64,000 bases of DNA, from positions 1-64,000 of the forward strand of contig NZ_JONH01000015.1 of NCBI RefSeq assembly GCF_000711795.1. The letters run 5' to 3'. Positions 9,256 through 15,813 of this stretch are shown here, one piece after another. Made by a program: the position numbers and the translations under genes. The notes under the pieces were generated by a model. That model was given only the letters and a program-made list of their open reading frames with translations, had not been told where the DNA came from and made no database searches. The stretch's first letter is position 1; each line of letters opens with the position of its first letter. The stretch comes from Vibrio pacinii DSM 19139 (lineage in GTDB: Bacteria > Pseudomonadota > Gammaproteobacteria > Enterobacterales > Vibrionaceae).

Positions 9256-10152
9256 TTACACCGTATGATGAATACTGCTTTCCACTTCCGTATTGGCGAT
9301 AAATTTCTGGCTGAGCATCGCAACCATCTGATCGTAGTACTGCATATTGGGTTTGTTTCCGAGCAATTTGCACAGCTCGTTGCCCGTGGGTGTAAAGCGA
9401 TAGTAGAGCAACCTTACGCCTTTGCTGTGCGCCTGTAATGATAGCTGCTTACCCTGATAAAGCAGTGGTAACGGTGAATCCAGTTCAATTTCTCCAGATT
9501 CTAATTCCGTGCCATGCATCAATCCTAGCTCAAACAATACCAATAAACTTGAGTAGGGCAGTTGGAAGTTGCCGACATTAATATTGCTGGTGGTGGCACG
9601 CTTACCGAAACTAAAGATGCCCCCCTGCGCTCGATAGCCGACTAATAACTTACGGCTATTGTCGCCACCAAAACTGCAGGCCAAAGAGGACGCGCGCTGA
9701 AGAATCTGCGCCTCTTTCGGCGTCATATCTTGTAAAACTTTCAGTGCTTTCATCGAGGTTGAGCCTGGATTGGTCACCTCTCGCTTTAGCACTTGTGCCC
9801 ACAGGCGTTGCATTGAGTGATTGTGCACTTCTTGCGCCATATCGAAAAAGCGTAACAGCCAATCTTGTTCGGGATCACCAGCCATTTCGTCTTTGCAGGA
9901 AATGTGGGCGAGCTTCAGGATTTGCTCAAGATTTTTCTGCCGTAACTCTTTGCGTCTCCTCTCCCTGATCAGGGCGCGTTCTAAGGCGTTTTTTTCTGGC
10001 TTCTCGGTTTGCAGTAGGGCATCTAGACCGTAGGTTTGAGCGATGTTGAGAACTCGGCTTGCGCTGTCTTTGATGTAGCTAGACTTTTTTTCTTGGCGCC
10101 GAGGTGGTTCGGCTTCGTGTTCTAGGACAACGGGCTTATTGGTCTCAGACAT
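9256..10152 (-). CDS. Conserved protein of unknown function (TIGR03899-like)
   Basis: A 298-residue protein with no signal peptide or membrane segment. Its first 90 residues are charged and helical (PPRRQEKKSS, ERALIRERRRKEL). The centre (about 100-180) contains DWLLRFFDMAQEVHNHSMQRLWAQVLKREVTNPG, resembling cytoplasmic proteins of the DUF2806/TIGR03899 type. From memory it looks like TIGR03899, a family found in vibrios and shewanellae; I cannot confirm this without a search. AAGGAAATAGC precedes the ATG. It is divergent from the 34-residue peptide gene. Confidence 0.7.
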   Translation of the reverse strand: MSETNKPVVLEHEAEPPRRQEKKSSYIKDSASRVLNIAQTYGLDALLQTEKPEKNALERALIRERRRKELRQKNLEQILKLAHISCKDEMAGDPEQDWLLRFFDMAQEVHNHSMQRLWAQVLKREVTNPGSTSMKALKVLQDMTPKEAQILQRASSLACSFGGDNSRKLLVGYRAQGGIFSFGKRATTSNINVGNFQLPYSSLLVLFELGLMHGTELESGEIELDSPLPLLYQGKQLSLQAHSKGVRLLYYRFTPTGNELCKLLGNKPNMQYYDQMVAMLSQKFIANTEVESSIHHTV

Positions 10153-10265
10153 GCTATTTCCTTAGCCATCAGATTGTTAACTCAAGTGTTTACTTTACCT
10201 CGGAAGCGCCAAGCCCGCCACACAAAGACTGTGAGCCAGTTTATAAAAATATCGCTACCATAAAT

Positions 10266-10291
10266 GATAACAAGTTGTTAAAATTGTTATC
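10266..10291. promoter_or_regulatory. Palindromic operator-like site before the 34-residue peptide
   Basis: GATAACA (10266-10272) and TGTTATC (10285-10291) form an inverted repeat around 12 bases. A second palindrome TAACAAGTTGTTA (10268-10280) overlaps the left arm. It lies 19 bases before the peptide start, in the divergent promoter region. It resembles half-sites of metal regulators (Zur, Fur) but fits neither consensus well. Confidence 0.4.
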
Positions 10292-10309
10292 GTTACTTTT
10301 GAGGGGCTT

Positions 10310-10414
10310 ATGAAGTATTTTAATGACAATAAAATAAAGAAGCACCTGTCAATCGCCCTATTGTTACTCTGTTACCTAGCCATACTCGGTTATCTATCTA
10401 GCTATTTGGCATAA
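10310..10414 (+). CDS. Putative 34-residue single-pass membrane peptide
   Basis: A small ORF with a strong ribosome site (GAGGGG, seven bases before ATG). The product has a polar, lysine-rich head (MKYFNDNKIKKH) and a continuous hydrophobic helix (about residues 13-33, SIALLLLCYLAILGYLSSYL). This is the shape of small inner-membrane proteins such as MgtS or CydX, but the sequence matches none that I recognise. It is divergent from the unknown gene at 9256-10152 and has a palindromic site upstream. Confidence 0.6.
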   Translation: MKYFNDNKIKKHLSIALLLLCYLAILGYLSSYLA

Positions 10415-10450
10415 AAAAGGGCGTTAACAGGCGGCTCATTTTTTTAACAC

Positions 10451-10948
10451 TTACAGATCATCGTACTCAGCAATCTCTGTGCCTTCAATCACATAGCCAG
10501 TCTCTGCCAACTCGTGGCTGACGGTTTCAGTTTTGAGTGTGCCTACCACATAAATAACATCCCACAACTGCTGCACGGGCGCGCCTTTAGGAAAGCGGAC
10601 ATAGATGATTTGGTTTGGCGGCGGTGGTGGCACATGGATACACGCGCCAAAGTAAGGGACCAGCAAAAATTCAGTGACGTTGTTTTCGTCCCCTTCCAAT
10701 GGGATCACAAATCCCGGTATTTTCACTTTACTGCCGTTAAGCTCCGGCCTGATTCCGCCAACTTTGGACTGTTTCATTACATCTGTGGAGTGATCGACGG
10801 CTGGCATGCCATAGGAATCAAACTGGTTGCGCTCACTTTCTGGAATTAAGTCAATCCAGTCGAGCGTTAAGGTCTCTTCGGCATGAGTTGTAAAACTGGT
10901 TACACCGAATGTCATGAGGGTGATAAGTAATAGGCTAATGGTTTTCAT
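10451..10948 (-). CDS. DUF3299 periplasmic protein of the zinc operon
   Basis: A 165-residue exported protein. Residues 1-23 are a signal peptide (ending TTHA, then EETLTLDW). The DUF3299 signature is plain: IPGFVIPLE, LLVPYFGACIHVPPPPPNQI and VYVVGTLK. The Cys-X-His in GACIHVPPPP is a possible metal ligand; function is not established. It is the last gene of the leftward operon, starting three bases after the permease stop. By gene content it matches one of the accessory members of the V. cholerae zrgABCDE operon. Confidence 0.85.
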   Translation of the reverse strand: MKTISLLLITLMTFGVTSFTTHAEETLTLDWIDLIPESERNQFDSYGMPAVDHSTDVMKQSKVGGIRPELNGSKVKIPGFVIPLEGDENNVTEFLLVPYFGACIHVPPPPPNQIIYVRFPKGAPVQQLWDVIYVVGTLKTETVSHELAETGYVIEGTEIAEYDDL

Positions 10949-10951
10949 TGG

Positions 10952-12211
10952 TTATACTCTGATTGTCATTCCGTCGTTAAGTGATTGTCTATACGCACGA
11001 AGGGCGGGAATAAATCCTATGGTGGTTCCTGCCAGTTGTACAGCTGCTAACAGTAAAAGCTCGTAATAGGATAAACCGCTTAGTGATAAATTGATGCCGT
11101 AGGTCTGTTGAATCAGTGGTGCGGCCAACGTCAACATCGCATATAAGCCGATCGTCCCGACAATGAGACCGATAAAGGTCAATACACTGGCTTCGAGAAT
11201 GAGCAAGCTAAATACGTGACGAGGCCGAGCGCCCATGGCACGCAGAATCGCCATTTCACGCCGACGCTCTTGCAGGCTCGTCAGCAAACTCGATAGCATA
11301 CCGAGCAGTCCTGCCACGACCACAAATACCGAGACCGCCATCAAGGCTTGTTCTGCCACCGACATCATTGCCCATAACTCATGTAGGGCAACGCCCGGCA
11401 AAATAGCGCTTAACGGCTCTTTGTTGTAGGTATTGATTTGCCTCTGCAGCGCGAAGGTCTGAATTTTTGACTTTAAACCTAGCATCATGGCGGTAATTTG
11501 TTGGGGTTGAAAGTCGATACTGGCCAGTTGCTCGGCACTTGGGGTATTGCCTAAGTTGGCCCCGCTTTCCCATCCAACATGAATCGCCTCAATAGCTTGT
11601 AATGAAACATGCACCGTCTTGTCAACCGGCGTGCCCGTTGGGGCCAAGATACCAACGACCTTAAACGGTAAGGTATCGTGACGACTAAAACCCACATCGC
11701 TAATGCCATGGGCAATGACCATATCGCTGCCAATCTGGTAGTTAAGCGTGCGGGCTACCTCTGCGCCAATTACGGCTTCAAAAAGACCATTGAATTCTCG
11801 GCCTTGCGTAAAGGCTAGGTTTTGCTTTTGTCCATAACGGTAGTGGGCAAAATATTGATGATTGGTTCCCATGACCCGAAACCCTTGGTGAGAGTCTCCG
11901 AGTGAGATAGGAATAGCCCAATCTACAGCGCGGTGCTGGCTGAACTCTAGATAGCTTTTCCAGTCGATATTATTGGTTGCATTACCGATGCGAAAGACTG
12001 AGTAAAGCAATAAATTTACTTGTCCCGAGCGGCCGCCGACAATCAGATCAGTACCAGAAATGGTGTTGGCAAAGCTGCTTTTGGCCTCGGTGCGAATTCG
12101 CTCCACGCCAAGTAGTAAAATCACTGAAATAGCCACGGTCAATATACTCAGAATCGCCGTCACTTTACGGTTACGGACGCTTTTCCAAGCCAATGTTAGC
12201 GTTGGGGTCAT
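10952..12211 (-). CDS. ABC transporter permease, FtsX/MacB type (zinc operon)
   Basis: A 419-residue inner-membrane protein: one membrane helix near residues 18-38 (ILSILTVAISVILLLGVERI), a large periplasmic domain (about 40-280), then three helices in the FtsX-like domain (about 290-410, VFVVVAGLLGMLSSLL and following). The coupling motif RRREMAILRAMGARP is typical of MacB/LolC permeases. Its start overlaps the ATPase stop by four bases, implying translational coupling. With the ATPase it should form a type VII ABC system, a class that usually works by mechanotransmission rather than transport across the inner membrane. Confidence 0.9.
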   Translation of the reverse strand: MTPTLTLAWKSVRNRKVTAILSILTVAISVILLLGVERIRTEAKSSFANTISGTDLIVGGRSGQVNLLLYSVFRIGNATNNIDWKSYLEFSQHRAVDWAIPISLGDSHQGFRVMGTNHQYFAHYRYGQKQNLAFTQGREFNGLFEAVIGAEVARTLNYQIGSDMVIAHGISDVGFSRHDTLPFKVVGILAPTGTPVDKTVHVSLQAIEAIHVGWESGANLGNTPSAEQLASIDFQPQQITAMMLGLKSKIQTFALQRQINTYNKEPLSAILPGVALHELWAMMSVAEQALMAVSVFVVVAGLLGMLSSLLTSLQERRREMAILRAMGARPRHVFSLLILEASVLTFIGLIVGTIGLYAMLTLAAPLIQQTYGINLSLSGLSYYELLLLAAVQLAGTTIGFIPALRAYRQSLNDGMTIRV

Positions 12212-12915
12212 AGGTAGCCTCCGGCTTGATTTAACTGTTGGAGGTTAATCGTTTTGTCAAAGAAAGCTTCTAAGGTCGGGTCATGGCTGACAAACAATAG
12301 CGTTGAATTCGCCTGATTGACTTGTTCTAACAGTAACTCAATAAACGCGCTGCGATTATCAAAATCAAGTGATGACGTCGGCTCATCAGCAATGATGATG
12401 TTGGGGCGACCGATCAAAGCGCGCGCTGCCGCGACTCGCTGTTGCTGACCAATACTTAACTCGGCTACCGGTTTATTCAGGAGTGAGCTGGGCAGATGCA
12501 GCTTATCGAGCAAAGCTTTTGCGTTGGCGATTAAGTCCCCTTCGACTTGCTGGCGTCGATGCGATGAAAACTGACAAGGTAGAGTGACGTTTTCAATGAC
12601 ATTAAGGTATGGCAATAAATTAAATTGTTGAAAAATATAACCTATATTGTCGGCACGAAACTTATCGCGCTGGCTACCTGTCATGGATGAAAGTGCTTCT
12701 CCCAGTACGGACACCTTGCCTGAGGTGGCAGTATGAATACCAGTCAGCAGCCCGAGTAAAGTCGATTTACCGCATCCACTCGGCCCTTTGATAAAAAGGT
12801 GCTCTGCGCGCTTTACCGACAAAGAGGGGATATCCAATGTCGGTTTGTCATTACTAGGCCAAGTAAACTTCACTTGGTTGAGTTCAACCACACAGTGATG
12901 GGGTTTTATGTCCAT
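12208..12915 (-). CDS. ABC transporter ATP-binding protein (zinc operon)
   Basis: A 235-residue LolD/MacB-like ATPase. Walker A is GPSGCGKST, the Q-loop is in YIFQQFNLLPYLNV, the signature is ELSIGQQQRVAAARAL (SIGQQ in place of SGGQQ), and Walker B is IIIADEPTSSLD. I chose the ATG at 12915; an in-frame TTG at 12936 would add seven residues. It pairs with the overlapping downstream permease and follows the His-rich periplasmic protein gene after a hairpin. Confidence 0.92.
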   Translation of the reverse strand: MDIKPHHCVVELNQVKFTWPSNDKPTLDIPSLSVKRAEHLFIKGPSGCGKSTLLGLLTGIHTATSGKVSVLGEALSSMTGSQRDKFRADNIGYIFQQFNLLPYLNVIENVTLPCQFSSHRRQQVEGDLIANAKALLDKLHLPSSLLNKPVAELSIGQQQRVAAARALIGRPNIIIADEPTSSLDFDNRSAFIELLLEQVNQANSTLLFVSHDPTLEAFFDKTINLQQLNQAGGYL

Positions 12916-12937
12916 TGTTGATGTCCAATCATGCAAG

Positions 12938-12960
12938 GTGGCTCAGCCAGACTGAGCCAC
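12938..12960 (-). promoter_or_regulatory. Intercistronic hairpin between the His-rich protein and ATPase genes
   Basis: GTGGCTCAG and CTGAGCCAC form a perfect 9-bp stem with a 5-base loop in the short gap after the His-rich gene stop. No T-run follows on the minus strand, so it looks like an mRNA stabiliser or processing site that could raise the level of the binding protein relative to the transporter. Confidence 0.6.
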
Positions 12961-12968
12961 GGTTGTCA

Positions 12969-13628
12969 TTAGAATGAGATCGCTGTTTGATCTTGATGTA
13001 ACTCGAGTGCAGCTTGTTTGGTATCCGTCAACAGGTTGACCTTGATTGATTCAGTGCTCGGAAACTGAGTAAACCACTGGGTCTCGATGTTGTTTAACGC
13101 CTTAATGTTGTCACACTGGTAGTGGTACTGGACGGTAAATTCACCGTGGCTTGATTTATGCTCGTCATGATGCTGATGTTGTTCATCATGTTTGTGATCG
13201 TCATGGTTGTCGTGATGGTCATGGTTGTCATGATTGTCATGATTGTCATGATTGTCATGATTGTCATGATTGTCATGATTGTCGTGATGGTCGTGGTCAT
13301 CCTCACCGAGCGTGTGAGTCACCGATTGGTCAATCAACTGACAGCCAGCACTGTCGGCCAGAACAAACACTTTGTCTGCTTGATTGAGAATCGTCACGGC
13401 TGCATTGAGTTGTTGTTGCTGCTGATCCGTTTGCGCCGCATGCTCAAAGCCTACCACATCAGCACCTGGCGCCGTGATTTCAAATAATAAATCGGAGCCA
13501 TCTTGAGCGATGTTAAATTCGACTTGCCCGTGAACGTGAGCATCGTGTTGGCGAAAGCCTTCTTCAGCGTGTGCGACAGCGCTGATAGCGAGAGTCATGC
13601 CAAGGGCAATGGGAGTAAGGTTTTTCAT
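12969..13628 (-). CDS. zrgA: Histidine-rich periplasmic zinc-binding protein, DUF2796 (ZrgA-like)
   Basis: A 219-residue exported protein. Signal peptide residues 1-21 (MKNLTPIALGMTLAISAVAHA). The DUF2796 start RQHDAHVHGQVEFNIAQDG is followed by a helical segment, then a low-complexity metal-binding arm (about 110-160) made of His-Asp-Asn repeats, then a second beta part with FTVQYHYQC. Such arms bind zinc in ZnuA and ZrgA. Gene content (DUF2796, ABC pair, DUF3299) and the Zur palindrome upstream match the V. cholerae zrg operon, so zinc acquisition is the best inference. Confidence 0.88.
   Translation of the reverse strand: MKNLTPIALGMTLAISAVAHAEEGFRQHDAHVHGQVEFNIAQDGSDLLFEITAPGADVVGFEHAAQTDQQQQQLNAAVTILNQADKVFVLADSAGCQLIDQSVTHTLGEDDHDHHDNHDNHDNHDNHDNHDNHDNHDHHDNHDDHKHDEQHQHHDEHKSSHGEFTVQYHYQCDNIKALNNIETQWFTQFPSTESIKVNLLTDTKQAALELHQDQTAISF
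13229..13282. repeat. Six perfect 9-bp tandem repeats encoding His-Asp-Asn
   Basis: The unit CATGATTGT is repeated six times without error (13229-13282), with degenerate copies on both sides (such as CATGGTTGT at 13220 and CGTGATGGT at 13283). In the coding strand each unit adds His, Asp and Asn in frame, so slippage changes the length of the metal-binding arm without a frameshift. Confidence 0.97.
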
Positions 13629-13693
13629 TGTCAGTCCTGATTAATAGTCGTGTTTAAAGCCACCTACAGCGGTGAGTTGGGTTGTGTTATTGC

Positions 13694-13993
13694 TTAACTA
13701 TAATCAACCTTGGGTGGAGAGCGGGCATGGTAGGCCCAAATGCTGACGAGGAAGAAATGAAAGACTGGTGATGTTGCTCTGATACTGGTTAACGGTGTGA
13801 TCGTTAACGTCGCCACGGCGGCACTTGCGCCATGTAATCCACAAGCAAAAAGCTGGCAGTCGTGCTGACTATGGTGTGTTGATGAGCGATCGTATTGATG
13901 ATCGATATAAGCGAAGTTTAGCCATAGCAACATCACGATGGCCAGTAAGGCAACCGTGTGAGAGCGGGTAGGCTTTAGACTTGCTCGATTCAC
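13694..13993 (-). CDS. Small membrane-anchored protein, first gene of the zinc operon
   Basis: A 99-residue protein with one N-terminal hydrophobic segment (about 14-30, VALLAIVMLLWLNFAYI), then a short His/Cys-rich stretch (DRSSTHHSQHDCQLFACGLHG) that could bind metal, and a second moderately hydrophobic part near residues 77-88. I cannot assign a family with confidence. The start is a GTG at 13993 without a clear ribosome site; the true start could be further in. It lies 18 bases downstream of the Zur palindrome and 65 bases ahead of the His-rich gene, so it is likely cotranscribed. Confidence 0.65.
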   Translation of the reverse strand: MNRASLKPTRSHTVALLAIVMLLWLNFAYIDHQYDRSSTHHSQHDCQLFACGLHGASAAVATLTITPLTSIRATSPVFHFFLVSIWAYHARSPPKVDYS

Positions 13994-14011
13994 AACAACG
14001 ACACTGATAAA

Positions 14012-14044
14012 AAATGGAATTGTTATACTATAACAATTCCATTT
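14012..14044 (-). promoter_or_regulatory. Zur box: perfect 33-bp palindrome upstream of the zinc operon
   Basis: Two 16-base arms are exact reverse complements around a central C (14028). The core GTTATACTATAAC fits the Zur consensus GTTATAnTATAAC found before znu genes in gammaproteobacteria. It sits just upstream of the first gene of the leftward operon and includes TATA-like sequence that could be the -10 element, so Zur binding would block transcription when zinc is plentiful. Confidence 0.88.
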
Positions 14045-14069
14045 AAAAGGCGAAAGTTAAGCCGTTAGC

Positions 14070-14621
14070 CTAGATGTTTTGTTTGATTAAGCGAATGACT
14101 TGTTCGATCTCTTGGTCGCTTAATACCCCTTCTTTGACAAACAAAACCTGGCCTTGTTTGTCTTGCACAATGATCGCCGATGACTCTTCAGCGAGTTGCC
14201 AAGCTTTGGCCACGCGGCCTTCTTTATCTAGCACCATTGAAGACCAAGGAAACTCTTTTTTGCTGTCTTGGGCAGACGATTTCACAAATGAACCCGTTCC
14301 CCAAATCGCATCATCTTGATTGATGATGGTGGTGGTTTGATAACTCTGTTGCGGGAATTCTTCTGCGGTAATCGCGGTCATTAATGGCGCGTTCATCGCT
14401 TTAGCACTGCTGCGACCCGCAATGGCTTGGATAACCCGCACTTTTCCTAGCATGTCTTGACTCGACCAAGCTTGGAACTCGGTCTGGTCACCATTGAGTA
14501 CGATTTCGCCATGACTGGCGATTTCAATACTAGCCACTGGTTGACCGATGGCGATGTTATGTGCAAAAGCAAAGCTTGGAGAGCATGCGATTACCAGAGC
14601 AAGTAAAGTTTTCGTTTTCAT
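14070..14621 (-). CDS. ytfJ: YtfJ family thioredoxin-like periplasmic protein
   Basis: A 183-residue exported protein of the YtfJ family. Signal peptide residues 1-21 (MKTKTLLALVIACSPSFAFAH). The body has a thioredoxin-like layout with the conserved run GKVRVIQAIAGRSSAK, NQDDAIWGTG and a C-terminal helix; no CXXC is present. Function is unknown. The ATG at 14621 has a ribosome site (AAGGAAC) and gives the family's usual length; an upstream in-frame extension lacks these. It is divergent from ytfK. Confidence 0.88.
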   Translation of the reverse strand: MKTKTLLALVIACSPSFAFAHNIAIGQPVASIEIASHGEIVLNGDQTEFQAWSSQDMLGKVRVIQAIAGRSSAKAMNAPLMTAITAEEFPQQSYQTTTIINQDDAIWGTGSFVKSSAQDSKKEFPWSSMVLDKEGRVAKAWQLAEESSAIIVQDKQGQVLFVKEGVLSDQEIEQVIRLIKQNI

Positions 14622-14708
14622 TATATTGTTCCTTTTATGTAAGCGAAAAAAGTATATACCGAAATTTTTATCGCGGGTAAAAATCGCTGTAATAGCGTGA
14701 GCATAGAT

Positions 14709-14726
14709 CATTTTGTTAACAAAATG
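14709..14726. promoter_or_regulatory. Perfect 18-bp palindrome in the ytfJ/ytfK divergent promoter
   Basis: CATTTTGTTAACAAAATG is an exact palindrome. It ends one base before the -35 hexamer of the ytfK promoter (14728) and lies about 90 bases upstream of the ytfJ start. The position suits a dimeric regulator acting on both genes; I cannot name the regulator. Confidence 0.6.
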
Positions 14727-14727
14727 G

Positions 14728-14755
14728 TTCACATTGGAACGTCATCAGGTATAAT
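14728..14755 (+). promoter_or_regulatory. Sigma-70 promoter of ytfK
   Basis: TTCACA (14728-14733) and TATAAT (14750-14755) are separated by 16 bp, a good match to the consensus. The leader to the ytfK ATG is about 65 bases. Confidence 0.7.
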
Positions 14756-14826
14756 CCTGACACGTTCTAAGGATAAGAGCGACGCGGCCTTTATCGGTCG
14801 TATCATAAAAGGATATTGGAGTTGCT

Positions 14827-15027
14827 ATGCTGCGTAAATTTCCCAACTATCACCCACAACAGATTGCGCGATTTGTTAAAACTTTGTTTAAAGGTCAGTT
14901 CGCAATTGCAGGTGTCGGAGAGTTTGATTTTGATAATGGCAAGGTGTTGTTGCCTGATGTACGGGATCAACAAAAACTGATGACGTTTAAAGAGATCAAT
15001 CAGGCAATAGAGTCGCTTTCTGCATAA
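14827..15027 (+). CDS. ytfK: YtfK family protein (DUF1107)
   Basis: A 66-residue protein with the DUF1107 pattern: FPNYHPQQIARFVKTLFKGQ, GVGEFDFDNGKVLLPDV. In E. coli, YtfK binds SpoT and shifts it toward (p)ppGpp synthesis under phosphate or fatty-acid starvation; the same role here is inference. Ribosome site AAGGATATTGG precedes the ATG region. Single gene with its own promoter and terminator. Confidence 0.88.
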   Translation: MLRKFPNYHPQQIARFVKTLFKGQFAIAGVGEFDFDNGKVLLPDVRDQQKLMTFKEINQAIESLSA

Positions 15028-15045
15028 CTAAGTGATTGTTAGTCA

Positions 15046-15070
15046 AAAGTCGCCCGGAGGCGACTTTTTT
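15046..15070. terminator. Bidirectional terminator between ytfK and msrA
   Basis: AAAGTCGCC and GGCGACTTT form a 9-bp stem with a 4-base loop, followed by T residues rightward and flanked by A residues leftward. It can serve both convergent genes. Confidence 0.93.
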
Positions 15071-15073
15071 CGT

Positions 15074-15697
15074 TTATGCGGGGAAGCAAACACCAGTTCC
15101 GCCTAAACCACAGTAGCCATCAGGGTTTTTGGCTAGATATTGTTGGTGATACTGCTCGGCGTAATAAAATGGACCAGCAGCCGTGATCTCTGTGGTGATA
15201 TTGTCCGCTTGATCTCCGAGCAGAGCTTGATACGCAAGTTTCGACTGTTGCGCTTGCTGTTGTTGCTCATCGTTATAGACATAAATGGCTGAACGGTATT
15301 GTGTCCCTAAATCATTGCCTTGACGCATTCCCTGAGTCGGGTCATGCCTCTCCCAAAAAGTACGCAGTAGTTGCTCGAGGGTTATTTTCTTTGGGTCGAA
15401 GACAATACGTACCACTTCAGTGTGGCCTGTTTGCCCGCTGCACACCTCTTGATAACTTGGGTTGGGAGTATAGCCGCCCGCGTAACCAACACTGGTGCTG
15501 ATCACTCCCTCCAATTGCCAGAACAGTCGTTCAGCGCCCCAAAAACAGCCCATACCGAGTAAGATTTTTTCGCAACCTTGCGCAGGTTCTGCGGTCAAAC
15601 TGGATTGGTTAACGAAATGAACATCGTCGATCGCTATTGGCGTCTCACGGCCAGGTAGCGCATTTTGCGCCGAGATTAGGCTTTGTTTGTCGAGCAT
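15074..15697 (-). CDS. msrA: Peptide methionine sulfoxide reductase A
   Basis: A 207-residue enzyme that repairs oxidised methionine (S-sulfoxide). The nucleophile is Cys51 in [13 protein letters not shown]; resolving cysteines lie in the C-terminal [14 protein letters not shown]. The N-terminus matches E. coli MsrA (LPGRETPI). I prefer the ATG at 15697 because AGGA lies eight bases before it; an ATG at 15706 overlaps that ribosome site. Divergent from tamA, as in many gammaproteobacteria. Confidence 0.96.
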   Translation of the reverse strand: MLDKQSLISAQNALPGRETPIAIDDVHFVNQSSLTAEPAQGCEKILLGMGCFWGAERLFWQLEGVISTSVGYAGGYTPNPSYQEVCSGQTGHTEVVRIVFDPKKITLEQLLRTFWERHDPTQGMRQGNDLGTQYRSAIYVYNDEQQQQAQQSKLAYQALLGDQADNITTEITAAGPFYYAEQYHQQYLAKNPDGYCGLGGTGVCFPA

Positions 15698-15813
15698 GAT
15701 AAACATCCTTAATGAGTTTTTTTATAAAGACCGCCTAATTGACTGTTTTCATACAGACTTCTATTTGTACAGGCGTTATTATTCTTGTAAATGATGTAGA
15801 CAGATAATTAAGC

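Noticed and set aside
10262..10286. Second Zur or Fur box before the 34-residue peptide
   Set aside because: Best alignments leave one half-site poorly matched for both regulators; kept only as an unassigned palindrome.
12208..12936. TTG start for the zinc-operon ATPase
   Set aside because: An ATG 21 bases downstream gives a normal-length protein; the TTG start lies close to the intercistronic hairpin and lacks a ribosome site.
13158..13487. Open frame opposite the His-rich gene encoding Met-Ile-Val repeats
   Set aside because: It is the mirror of the 9-bp tandem repeat, which stays open in several frames; no ribosome site, and zrgA-like coding on the other strand is clear.
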